From Streptomyces virginiae (GTDB taxonomy: Bacteria; Actinomycetota; Actinomycetes; Streptomycetales; Streptomycetaceae): a stretch of DNA of 64,000 bases. Shown here one piece after another: positions 43,039 to 50,692 of this stretch (position 1 is the stretch's first letter; each line of letters starts with the position of its first letter). The notes under the pieces were generated by a model that worked only from the letters and a program-made list of their open reading frames with translations, had not been told where the DNA came from and did no database searches. A program made the position numbers and the translations under genes. The stretch is taken from contig NZ_JOAK01000001.1 in assembly GCF_000720455.1 (NCBI RefSeq), forward strand, positions 124,001 to 188,000, written 5' to 3'.

Positions 43039-44376
43039 ATGACACAGGCCCTCGCAGCACCCACGGCGGGGCCGAGACGGCACGACCGAGAGATCTTCGC
43101 TCTCGCTGTCCCCGCCTTCGGCGCCCTCGTCGCCGAGCCCCTCTTCGTGATGGCCGACAGCGCCATCGTGGGACACCTCGGCACCCCCCAGCTGGCCGGC
43201 CTCGGCATCGCCGCCGCCCTGCTCACCACCGCCGTGAGCGTGTTCGTCTTCCTCGCCTACGCCACCACCGCGGCCGTCTCCCGCCGGGTCGGCGCGGGAG
43301 ACCTGCAGGCGGCCATCCGGCAGGGCATGGACGGCATCTGGCTGGCTCTGCTGCTCGGCGTGGCCGTCATCGCCGTGGTGCTGCCCTCCGCACCCTCGTT
43401 GATCTCCCTCTTCGGCGCGTCCGACAGCGTCGCCCCGCACGCGATCACCTATCTGCGCATCTCCGCGCTCGGCATCCCCGCGATGCTCGTGGTCCTGGCG
43501 GCCACCGGGGTGATCCGCGGCCTCCAGGACACCCGTACACCGCTCTACGTAGCGATTGGCGGCTTCGCCCTCAACGCGGGACTGAACGTCGCGCTCGTCT
43601 ACGGTGCGGGCCTCGGCATCGCCGGCTCCGCCTGGGGCACGGTCCTCGCCCAGTGCGCCATGGCGGCCGCCTACCTCGTCGTGGTCGTGCGCGGGGCCCG
43701 ACGGCACGGCGCCTCCCTGCGTCCCGACACCGCCGGGATACGCGCCTGCGCCCAGGCCGGGGCTCCGCTGCTGGTCCGCACCCTGTCCCTGCGCGCCATC
43801 CTGATGATCGCGACCGCCGTGGCCGCCCGGCTCGGCGACGCCGACATCGCGGCCCACCAGATCCTGCTCTCCCTGTGGAGCCTGCTCGCCTTCGCCTTGG
43901 ACGCCATCGCGATCGCCGGGCAGGCGATCATCGGCCGCTACCTGGGCTCGGGCGATACGGACGGTGCAAAGGCGGTCTGCCGCCGGATGGTGCAGTGGGG
44001 CATCGCAACGGGCATCGTGCTCGGTCTGCTGGTGGTCCTGGCCCGCCCGGTCTTCATCCCGCTGTTCACCAGCGACCCGGCCGTCGAGAACGCCCTGCTG
44101 CCCGCCCTGCTGGTGGTGGCCCTTGCCCAGCCCGTGTCCGGCATCGTCTTCGTACTGGACGGAGTCCTGATGGGCGCGGGCGACGGCCGCTACCTGGCCA
44201 GGGCCATGCTCGTGACGCTTGCCGCCTTCACCCCGGTCGCGCTGCTCGTCCCGGCCCTGGGCGGCGGGCTGACGATGCTCTGGTGGGCCATGACCCTGAT
44301 GATGCTGGTCCGGATGCTCACCCTTCAGCTGCGAGCCCGTTCCGGCCGATGGGCGATCGCGGGAGCCACCCGGTAG
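43039..44376 (+). CDS. MATE family efflux transporter (DinF-like)
   Basis: A 445-residue inner-membrane exporter with 12 predicted helices. The start EIFALAVPAFGALVAEPLFV and the repeated halves are typical of MATE proteins of the DinF branch, as are MADSAIVGHLGTPQLAGLGI, GVIRGLQDTRTPLYVAIGG and VLDGVLMGAGDGRYLARAM. It uses a H+ or Na+ gradient to expel cationic compounds. It is divergent from dnaB; two parS sites follow its stop. Confidence 0.93.
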   Translation: MTQALAAPTAGPRRHDREIFALAVPAFGALVAEPLFVMADSAIVGHLGTPQLAGLGIAAALLTTAVSVFVFLAYATTAAVSRRVGAGDLQAAIRQGMDGIWLALLLGVAVIAVVLPSAPSLISLFGASDSVAPHAITYLRISALGIPAMLVVLAATGVIRGLQDTRTPLYVAIGGFALNAGLNVALVYGAGLGIAGSAWGTVLAQCAMAAAYLVVVVRGARRHGASLRPDTAGIRACAQAGAPLLVRTLSLRAILMIATAVAARLGDADIAAHQILLSLWSLLAFALDAIAIAGQAIIGRYLGSGDTDGAKAVCRRMVQWGIATGIVLGLLVVLARPVFIPLFTSDPAVENALLPALLVVALAQPVSGIVFVLDGVLMGAGDGRYLARAMLVTLAAFTPVALLVPALGGGLTMLWWAMTLMMLVRMLTLQLRARSGRWAIAGATR

Positions 44377-44378
44377 GT

Positions 44379-44392
44379 GTTTCACGTGAAAC
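44379..44392. other. parS centromere site
   Basis: Perfect GTTTCACGTGAAAC, 2 bp after the MATE stop codon. Confidence 0.95.
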
Positions 44393-44411
44393 ACCGCCCC
44401 GGCGTCGTCGT

Positions 44412-44425
44412 GTTTCACGTGAAAC
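44412..44425. other. parS centromere site
   Basis: Perfect GTTTCACGTGAAAC, centred 33 bp from the previous one, between the convergent MATE and rplI genes. Confidence 0.95.
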
Positions 44426-44464
44426 ACCGCCTGCCGATCCGGCCCGGAGGGCCCAGGAAACGGC

Positions 44465-44497
44465 GAAGGGCCGCACCCCATCGGGGTGCGGCCCTTC
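44465..44497. terminator. Bidirectional hairpin terminator between MATE and rplI
   Basis: A perfect 15-bp stem (GAAGGGCCGCACCCC, loop ATC, and its complement), 12 bp after the rplI stop on the minus strand. It would end the ribosomal operon and the MATE transcript. Confidence 0.9.
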
Positions 44498-44508
44498 ACG
44501 TGCAGCCC

Positions 44509-44955
44509 TTAGGCGGCGATGACCTCGATGCCCACGTTCGCGGCCACGTCGGCGTGCAGACGCACGGAGACCTGGTACGAACCGAGGGTCTTGATCGGGG
44601 AGCCCAGCTCAACGCGGCGCTTGTCGACCTTCGGGCCACCGGAAGCCTCGATCGCCGTGGCGATGTCGGCCGGGGTCACGGAACCGAAGAGACGACCGGC
44701 GTCACCCGCGCGGGTGGCCAGACGGACCTTTACGCCCTCGAGCTTGGCCTTGACCTCGTTGGCCTGCTCGATGGTCGCGATCTCGTGGATCTTGCGGGCG
44801 CGGCGGATCTGCGCCACGTCCTTCTCGCCACCCTTGGTCCAGCGGATCGCGAAACCACGCGGGACCAGGTAGTTGCGAGCGTAGCCGTCCTTGACGTCGA
44901 CGACATCGCCGGCGGCACCGAGGCCAGAGACCTCGTGGGTCAGGATGATCTTCAT
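44509..44955 (-). CDS. rplI: 50S ribosomal protein L9
   Basis: A 148-residue ribosomal protein that binds 23S rRNA near the L1 stalk. The N-terminal domain [20 protein letters not shown] and [16 protein letters not shown], the long central helix and the C-terminal [15 protein letters not shown] are diagnostic. It is the last gene of rpsF-ssb-rpsR-rplI and lies 18 bp after rpsR. Confidence 0.98.
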   Translation of the reverse strand: MKIILTHEVSGLGAAGDVVDVKDGYARNYLVPRGFAIRWTKGGEKDVAQIRRARKIHEIATIEQANEVKAKLEGVKVRLATRAGDAGRLFGSVTPADIATAIEASGGPKVDKRRVELGSPIKTLGSYQVSVRLHADVAANVGIEVIAA

Positions 44956-44973
44956 TAGTCGGTCACCCTTTCC

Positions 44974-45210
44974 TTATCGCGCGGTGGACGTGTAGGGCAG
45001 CAGCGCCATCTCACGGCTGTTCTTCACGGCCGTGGCGACGTCACGCTGGTGCTGCGTGCAGTTGCCGGTAACGCGGCGGGCACGGATCTTGCCGCGGTCG
45101 GAAATGAACTTCCGCAGCATGTTCGTGTCCTTGTAGTCCACGTAAGCGGTCTTGTCCTTGCAGAACGCGCAGACCTTCTTCTTAGGCTTGCGCACAGGCG
45201 GCTTCGCCAT
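44974..45210 (-). CDS. rpsR: 30S ribosomal protein S18 (zinc-ribbon type)
   Basis: A 78-residue S18 that pairs with S6 on the 30S platform. Diagnostic block: [20 protein letters not shown]. It retains the cysteines VCAFCKDK and GNCTQHQ, so it is the zinc-binding C+ form. Streptomyces often also carry a zinc-free paralogue elsewhere, used when zinc is scarce. It lies 42 bp after ssb. Confidence 0.97.
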   Translation of the reverse strand: MAKPPVRKPKKKVCAFCKDKTAYVDYKDTNMLRKFISDRGKIRARRVTGNCTQHQRDVATAVKNSREMALLPYTSTAR

Positions 45211-45252
45211 TGTGTCTCTCCTGTGTGATCAAGAAGTTTGGATGGAGCTGCC

Positions 45253-45846
45253 CTAGAAGGGCGGCTCGTCCGAGTAGCCACCGCCGGAGCCGCCGGAGCT
45301 TCCGCCCCAACCGCCCCCGCCGCCGCCCTGCTGCTGGCCACCGGCCGGCGCGCTGGACGCCCACGGGTCGTCGGAGGGAGCTCCGCCGCCCTGCTGGCCG
45401 CCGCCGCTGGGGGCTCCGCCCCAGCCACCGCCGCCACCCTGCTGCTGACCGCCGCCGCCGTATCCGCCCTGGCCACCGCGACCGGTGGTCTTGGCGACCT
45501 TGGCCGTGGCGTTCTTCAGGCTGGGGCCGACTTCCTCGACGTCCAGCTCGTAGACCGTGCGCTTGACACCCTCACGGTCCTCGTACGACCGCTGCCTCAG
45601 CCGGCCCTGCACGATGACGCGCATGCCTCGCTGGAGGGACTCGGCGACGTTCTCCGCCGCCTGCCGCCACACCGAGCAGGTCAGGAACAGGCTCTCGCCG
45701 TCCTTCCACTCATTGGTCTGACGGTCGAAGGTGCGGGGGGTGGACGCGACACGGAACTTCGCGACCGCCGCACCCGAGGGGGTGAAGCGCAGCTCGGGGT
45801 CGTCGACGAGATTGCCGACGACCGTGATGACGGTCTCGCCTGCCAT
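45253..45846 (-). CDS. ssb: Single-stranded DNA-binding protein
   Basis: A 197-residue SSB. The OB-fold is in residues 1-110 ([40 protein letters not shown]). The C-terminal half is a Gly/Gln-rich linker, ending in the acidic tip SDEPPF that recruits replication partners. This long linker is typical of actinobacterial SsbA. It sits between rpsF and rpsR in the conserved operon. Confidence 0.97.
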   Translation of the reverse strand: MAGETVITVVGNLVDDPELRFTPSGAAVAKFRVASTPRTFDRQTNEWKDGESLFLTCSVWRQAAENVAESLQRGMRVIVQGRLRQRSYEDREGVKRTVYELDVEEVGPSLKNATAKVAKTTGRGGQGGYGGGGQQQGGGGGWGGAPSGGGQQGGGAPSDDPWASSAPAGGQQQGGGGGGWGGSSGGSGGGYSDEPPF

Positions 45847-45918
45847 GGATGAACCTCTCGGCGGGGATTGCTGCTGGGCTGCTGTGCTACTCGATCCCGA
45901 TTACCGCTGAACCGAAGT

Positions 45919-46209
45919 TCAGTGGGTCTCGGGGCGAAGGACCTTGGTCCGGAGAACCGACTCGTTCAGGTTCATCTGTCGGTCAAGCTCCTTGACGACC
46001 GCAGGCTCGGCCTGAAGGTCGATGACCGAGTAGATGCCCTCGGGCTTCTTCTTGATCTCGTAAGCGAGACGACGACGGCCCCAGGTGTCGACCTTCTCGA
46101 CCTTTCCGTTGCCCTCACGGACGACGGAGAGGAAGTTCTCGATCAGCGGGGAGACAGCGCGCTCCTCGAGATCGGGGTCGAGGATGACCATCACTTCGTA
46201 GTGACGCAT
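45919..46209 (-). CDS. rpsF: 30S ribosomal protein S6
   Basis: A 96-residue ribosomal protein that binds S18 on the 30S platform. Diagnostic sequence: [19 protein letters not shown] and the middle block [20 protein letters not shown]. The ATG at 46209 has AAAGGAGGTGGG upstream, an unusually perfect ribosome site. First gene of the operon; a hairpin lies in its leader. Confidence 0.97.
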   Translation of the reverse strand: MRHYEVMVILDPDLEERAVSPLIENFLSVVREGNGKVEKVDTWGRRRLAYEIKKKPEGIYSVIDLQAEPAVVKELDRQMNLNESVLRTKVLRPETH

Positions 46210-46237
46210 GTGGAACCCACCTCCTTTGGACTCAGCG

Positions 46238-46256
46238 GCCACGGTCGTTCCGTGGC
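46238..46256 (-). promoter_or_regulatory. Leader hairpin upstream of rpsF
   Basis: GCCACGG and CCGTGGC form a 7-bp stem with a 5-nt loop, 29 bp before the rpsF ATG. It may be an S6:S18-binding autoregulatory element as known upstream of rpsF in many bacteria, but only the stem can be shown here. Confidence 0.35.
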
Positions 46257-46459
46257 AGGAGGGTCGTGATGCGTGAGCACGGCGTCCGCAGAGCAGACAC
46301 CGCGCAGCTGTACAGACTACCTGCTCGCGTCCTTCCGGTTGAAATCCGGCAGGAGAGGGCCACAATCTGTATCCATCGGGTGTGCTCGGTGCTATGCCCC
46401 CGGCCCCCTGCCGGAGGCAGCCCGCAGCACCGCCAGCTTCAGCCAGGAGGTGCCTTCCG

Positions 46460-46762
46460 ATGGCACAGGCAATGCGGCCCCCTCAGATCTCCCTGCTCTC
46501 CACCGACGGAAAGCCCCACCCGCTGCAGGACACCCTGATGGCGGTCACTCTGACCCTCGGCGCCGTGGCGTTCATCACGGCCTTCTTCCACAACCTGCAC
46601 CTGATCAGCTCGTGGGCCGGGCTGATCGGAATCCTGACGGGCGCGTACGGACAGTTCGTCTCCGTCACGACACGCGAGCGCTTCGCCCTGATCATCGGCC
46701 TTGGCGCGTCTGCCATCGGCTTCTACCTCGGCATGTTCCACGGCGGCCTCTTCGGGGGCTGA
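46460..46762 (+). CDS. Small membrane protein of unknown function
   Basis: A 100-residue protein with three hydrophobic helices ([55 protein letters not shown]) and a Gly-rich end FHGGLFGG. I do not recognise the family beyond its constant place between rpsF and femX in Streptomyces. A GGAGG site lies 9 bp before the ATG. Confidence 0.8.
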   Translation: MAQAMRPPQISLLSTDGKPHPLQDTLMAVTLTLGAVAFITAFFHNLHLISSWAGLIGILTGAYGQFVSVTTRERFALIIGLGASAIGFYLGMFHGGLFGG

Positions 46763-46903
46763 CCGGGCTGCCCGGGACACCTCCTCGGCAGGGCGCCGGC
46801 CACACTCCGGCCCGGGCCCACGGCCCGTCCCCCAGAAGGGTGGCGCCCCTGTCGCAGTAGGCTTCGCGGCATAGCCAGCGAAGCCGCCGAGGAGACGCCC
46901 CGC

Positions 46904-48022
46904 ATGAGCCTGTCCCTGAGGACCATCAGCCGAGAGCAGCATCTGGGATACCTCCAGAGCCTGCCCTCGGCGAGCCACTGCCAGGTCCCGGCGTGGGCCG
47001 ACGTGAAGAACGAGTGGCGTTCCGAGAACCTCGGTTGGTTCAACGAGTCCGAGGAACTCGTCGGAGCGGCACTCGTGTTGTACCGGCAGCTGCCCAAGGT
47101 GAAGCGCTACCTCGCGTACCTCCCCGAGGGGCCGGTCATCAACTGGTACGCCCCGAACCTGGAGGAGTGGCTCCAGCCGATGCTGGCCCACCTCAAGCAG
47201 CAGGGCGCCTTCACGGTGAAGATGGGCCCGCCCGTCGTCATCCGCCGCTGGAACTCGGCCGCCATCAAGGCCGGCATCCAGGACCCGAACGTGAAGCGTC
47301 TGCGCGACGTGGAGGCCTCGGTCATCGAGCCGCGCGCCTTCGAGGTGTCCGACAAGCTGCGCCGCATGGGCTGGCAGCAGGCCGAGGACGGCGGCGCCGG
47401 CTTCGGCGACGTCCAGCCCCGCTACGTCTTCCAGGTCCCGCTGGCCAACCGCTCGCTGGACGACGTCCTCAAGGGCTTCAACCAGCTGTGGCGCCGCAAC
47501 ATCAAGAAGGCCGAGAAGGCCGGCGTCGAGGTCGTCCAAGGCGGCTACGACGACCTGCCGACCTGGCAGCACCTCTACGAGATCACGGCCGAGCGCGACA
47601 AGTTCCGCCCGCGCCCCCTCAGCTACTTCCAGCGCCAGTGGACGGCCCTCAACTCCGAGGACCCCAACCGGATGCGCCTGTACATCGCCACGCACGAGGG
47701 AGAGCCGCTGGCCGCCGCCACGATGCTCACCGTCGGCCAGCACGTCTGGTACTCCTACGGCGCCTCCGCGAACCACAAGCGTGAGGTCCGGCCCTCGAAC
47801 GCGATGCAGTGGCGCATGCTGCGCGACGCGTACGCACTCGGTGCGAGCGTCTACGACCTGCGCGGAATTTCTGACACGCTGGACGAGAACGACCACCTGT
47901 TCGGTTTGATCCAGTTCAAGGTCGGTACGGGCGGCGAAGCCGTGGAGTACGTCGGCGAATGGGACTTCCCGCTGAACAAGGTGCTGCACAAGGCGCTCGA
48001 CATCTACATGTCGCGGCGCTGA
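46904..48022 (+). CDS. femX: FemX-type peptidoglycan bridge aminoacyltransferase
   Basis: A 372-residue tRNA-dependent aminoacyltransferase. FemX adds the first Gly to the Lys or diaminopimelate of lipid II, beginning the interpeptide bridge. Two GNAT-like domains are visible: NFYLR-like blocks RYLAYLPEGPVINW in the first, and VWYSYGASANHKREVRPSNA, then MQWRMLRDAYALGASVYDLR, in the second. A FemX orthologue is needed for growth in S. coelicolor. The next gene encodes a racemase-like protein, so envelope synthesis is a theme here. Confidence 0.93.
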   Translation: MSLSLRTISREQHLGYLQSLPSASHCQVPAWADVKNEWRSENLGWFNESEELVGAALVLYRQLPKVKRYLAYLPEGPVINWYAPNLEEWLQPMLAHLKQQGAFTVKMGPPVVIRRWNSAAIKAGIQDPNVKRLRDVEASVIEPRAFEVSDKLRRMGWQQAEDGGAGFGDVQPRYVFQVPLANRSLDDVLKGFNQLWRRNIKKAEKAGVEVVQGGYDDLPTWQHLYEITAERDKFRPRPLSYFQRQWTALNSEDPNRMRLYIATHEGEPLAAATMLTVGQHVWYSYGASANHKREVRPSNAMQWRMLRDAYALGASVYDLRGISDTLDENDHLFGLIQFKVGTGGEAVEYVGEWDFPLNKVLHKALDIYMSRR

Positions 48023-48095
48023 CCCCGATCCACCCGCTTTCCCCCACACAGTTCCGCTGCCCCGCGCAGCTTCCCAGGAGAGGTCCCGGACGGGC

Positions 48096-49127
48096 ATGGC
48101 GCTCACGCTCTACGTCGACACCGCGCGCTGGCGTGCGCACCAGAAGCAGGTCCAGGACCAGTTCCCCGGGATGATCCCGGTCTGCAAGGGCAACGGTTAC
48201 GGCTTCGGCCACGAGCGGCTGTGCGAGGAGGCGACCCGGATGGGCGCCGACGTACTCGCCGTCGGCACGACGTACGAGGCCGCCAGCATCAAGGACCTGT
48301 TCGGCGGCGACCTGCTCGTCCTCACCCCGTTCCGCCGGGGCGAGGAGCCGGTGCCGCTGCCGGACCGGGTCATCCGCTCGGTTTCCTCGCTGGACGGGGT
48401 CCGCAGCCTGGTCGGCGCCCGTGTGGTCATCGAGTGCATGAGCTCGATGCGCCGCCACGGAATCTCCGAGCAGGACCTGGGCCAGCTGCACGGCGCGATC
48501 GAGGACGTACGGCTGGAGGGCTTCGCCCTGCACCTGCCGCTGGACCGGCCCGACGGCTCGGACGCCGTGGAGGAGGTCATCGGCTGGATGGACCGGCTGC
48601 GCGCGGCCCGGCTGCCGCTGCACACCATGTTCGTCAGCCACCTGCGGGCCGAGGAGCTGTCACGGCTCCAGCAGCAGTTCCCGCAGACCCGCTTCCGGGC
48701 CCGGATCGGCACCCGGCTGTGGCTGGGCGACCACGAGGCGACCCAGTACCGCGGCTCGGTGCTCGACGTCACGCGCGTGGCCAAGGGAGACCGCTTCGGG
48801 TACCGCCAGCAGAAGGCCGCGTCCGACGGCTGGCTGGTCGTGGTCGCCGGCGGTACCTCGCACGGTGTGGGCCTGGAGGCCCCGAAGGCGCTGCACGGTG
48901 TGATGCCGCGGGCCAAGGGCGTCGCCCGGGCGGGTCTGGCCACGGTCAACCGGAACCTGTCGCCGTTCGTGTGGGCGGGCAAGCAGCGCTGGTTCGCCGA
49001 GCCGCCGCACATGCAGGTCTCGATCCTGTTCGTGCCCGCCGACGCGACCGAGCCGAAGGTCGGCGACGAGCTGGTGGCGCACCTGCGCCACACCACCACG
49101 CAGTTCGACCGGGTACTCGACGCCTGA
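48096..49127 (+). CDS. Alanine racemase-like fold type III PLP enzyme
   Basis: A 343-residue PLP enzyme with the alanine racemase fold. The Schiff-base lysine is Lys31 in PVCKGNGYGFGHERL. The later motif RVAKGDRFGYRQQ marks the site of the catalytic Tyr of the family. It lacks the DadX/Alr dimer features I would expect of the housekeeping enzyme, so it may act on another amino acid. It follows femX by 73 bp, on the same strand. Its end lies 10 bp from the convergent GT87 gene. Confidence 0.82.
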   Translation: MALTLYVDTARWRAHQKQVQDQFPGMIPVCKGNGYGFGHERLCEEATRMGADVLAVGTTYEAASIKDLFGGDLLVLTPFRRGEEPVPLPDRVIRSVSSLDGVRSLVGARVVIECMSSMRRHGISEQDLGQLHGAIEDVRLEGFALHLPLDRPDGSDAVEEVIGWMDRLRAARLPLHTMFVSHLRAEELSRLQQQFPQTRFRARIGTRLWLGDHEATQYRGSVLDVTRVAKGDRFGYRQQKAASDGWLVVVAGGTSHGVGLEAPKALHGVMPRAKGVARAGLATVNRNLSPFVWAGKQRWFAEPPHMQVSILFVPADATEPKVGDELVAHLRHTTTQFDRVLDA

Positions 49128-49137
49128 GCCGTCCCGG

Positions 49138-50607
49138 TCAGTCCCTGGGGCCGGCGCCCCAGTCGACCCGCTGTCCCTCCGAGGGCGTCGCGTACCGCGG
49201 CGCCCTCGCTGCGTCCGACAGCACGAACACGTCCTCGGCCCCGTCCAGGACGCCCCCGGAGGGGTCGTCCGAGCCGTCCTGGCGGACGACGTCGCGCTCC
49301 GGGAGGAGGATGTCGCGGACGATGACGGCGCACAGGTAGAGCGTGGTCAGCAGGTGGGCGGCGATCGCCAGCTGGTAGCCCTCCACGGGCAGGCCCTGGT
49401 GCTTGTCCCCGCTGTTGATGTAGGCGAGGTAGAACCAGATCCCGAGGAAGTAGGCGACCTCGCCGGCCTGCCAGATCAGGAAGTCCCGCCAGCGCGGCCG
49501 GGCCAGCGCGGCGAGCGGGATGAGCCACAGCACGTACTGCGGTGAGTAGACCTTGTTGCAGAGGATGAAGGCGGCGACGACCAGGAAGGCCAGCTGGGCG
49601 AAGCGGGGGCGGCGGGGGGCGGTCAGGGTGAGCAGCCCGATGGCCCCGCAGAGCAGGAGCGTCAGCCCGGTCGCGTAGGTGTTGGCGTCGTGCAGCGGGT
49701 TGCCCGAGCGCTGGGAGATCAGCAGCCATACGGAACCGAAGTCGATGGGCCGCTCCTGGCTGAAGGTGTAGAACTTCGTCCAGCCCTCCCAGGCGAAGAG
49801 CATCACGGGAAGGTTCACCGTGATCCAGGCCAGGGCCGCTCCCACGGTGGCCAGGCCGAATTCGCGCCACTTGCCGGCCCGCCAGCAGAGCACGAACAGG
49901 ACCCCGAGCAGCAGCACGGGGTACAGCTTGGCGGCGGTGGCCAGGCCGATGAAGACGCCGAAGAGGACCGTGCGCCCACGGGACCACATGAGCATCCCGG
50001 CCGCGGTCAGGGCGATGGCCAGCAGGTCCCAGTTGATCGTCGCCGTCAGGGCGAAGGCGGGCGCCAGGGCGAAGAGCAGGGCGTCCCAGGGCCGGCGGCG
50101 GTGGGTGCGGGCGACGCACACGGCGATGACCGCCGCGCAGGCCATCAGCATGCCCGCGTTGACCATCCAGTACATCTGCTCGCGGTGCTGCATGGAGCCG
50201 CTGCCGGGGGTCAGCCAGGAGGCGATCTCCATGAAGAGCCCGGTGAGCACCGGGTACTCCAGGTACTCCATGTCGCCGGGCAGCCGGTCGAAGTAGGGCG
50301 TCAGGTTGTCGGCGAAGCCGCGGACCGCGTACAGGTGCGGGATGTCGGAGTAGCAGGCGTGGGTGTACTGCGAGGAAGCCCCGCGGAACCACGCCCAGTC
50401 GTAGCAGGGCAGCTTCTGCACCATGCCGAGGGCGAACATTCCGATGGCGATGAGGGCCACGACGCGCACCGGTCCCAGCCAGTGTCCGCCGAGCCGGGCG
50501 TAGCGGCCGAGCGGGCCGCCGATGAGCTCACTGCCGGCTGCGGCGACCTCGTCCTGCTGCGTGGGCAGTACGGGGCGGTCCTCGTGCACCTTCGTCATGG
50601 GGCTCAT
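49138..50607 (-). CDS. Membrane glycosyltransferase, GT87 (DUF2029) family
   Basis: A 489-residue integral membrane enzyme with about ten helices of the GT87/DUF2029 fold, as in mycobacterial polyprenol-phosphomannose-dependent mannosyltransferases. Visible: CYDWAWFRG, DIPHLYAVRGF, the LTATINWDLLAIALTAAGML helix, FIGLATAAKLYPVLLL and NKVYSPQYVLWLIPL, the last two being typical catalytic-loop blocks. It likely adds a sugar to an envelope polymer or lipid. A hairpin terminator separates it from the upstream PBP gene on the same strand. Confidence 0.85.
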   Translation of the reverse strand: MSPMTKVHEDRPVLPTQQDEVAAAGSELIGGPLGRYARLGGHWLGPVRVVALIAIGMFALGMVQKLPCYDWAWFRGASSQYTHACYSDIPHLYAVRGFADNLTPYFDRLPGDMEYLEYPVLTGLFMEIASWLTPGSGSMQHREQMYWMVNAGMLMACAAVIAVCVARTHRRRPWDALLFALAPAFALTATINWDLLAIALTAAGMLMWSRGRTVLFGVFIGLATAAKLYPVLLLGVLFVLCWRAGKWREFGLATVGAALAWITVNLPVMLFAWEGWTKFYTFSQERPIDFGSVWLLISQRSGNPLHDANTYATGLTLLLCGAIGLLTLTAPRRPRFAQLAFLVVAAFILCNKVYSPQYVLWLIPLAALARPRWRDFLIWQAGEVAYFLGIWFYLAYINSGDKHQGLPVEGYQLAIAAHLLTTLYLCAVIVRDILLPERDVVRQDGSDDPSGGVLDGAEDVFVLSDAARAPRYATPSEGQRVDWGAGPRD

Positions 50608-50632
50608 CCTGCCGTACGGGGCCGGGCACGGG

Positions 50633-50667
50633 GGAAGGCCGCCGCACAGTCCGTGCGACGGCCTTCC
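50633..50667 (-). terminator. Hairpin terminator after the PBP gene
   Basis: GGAAGGCCG pairs with CGGCCTTCC; five further pairs continue after one mismatch. On the minus strand it lies 26 bp after the PBP stop and 26 bp before the GT87 start. Confidence 0.75.
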
Positions 50668-50692
50668 TGGGTCACGGGGGCGGTGGAGCGGG

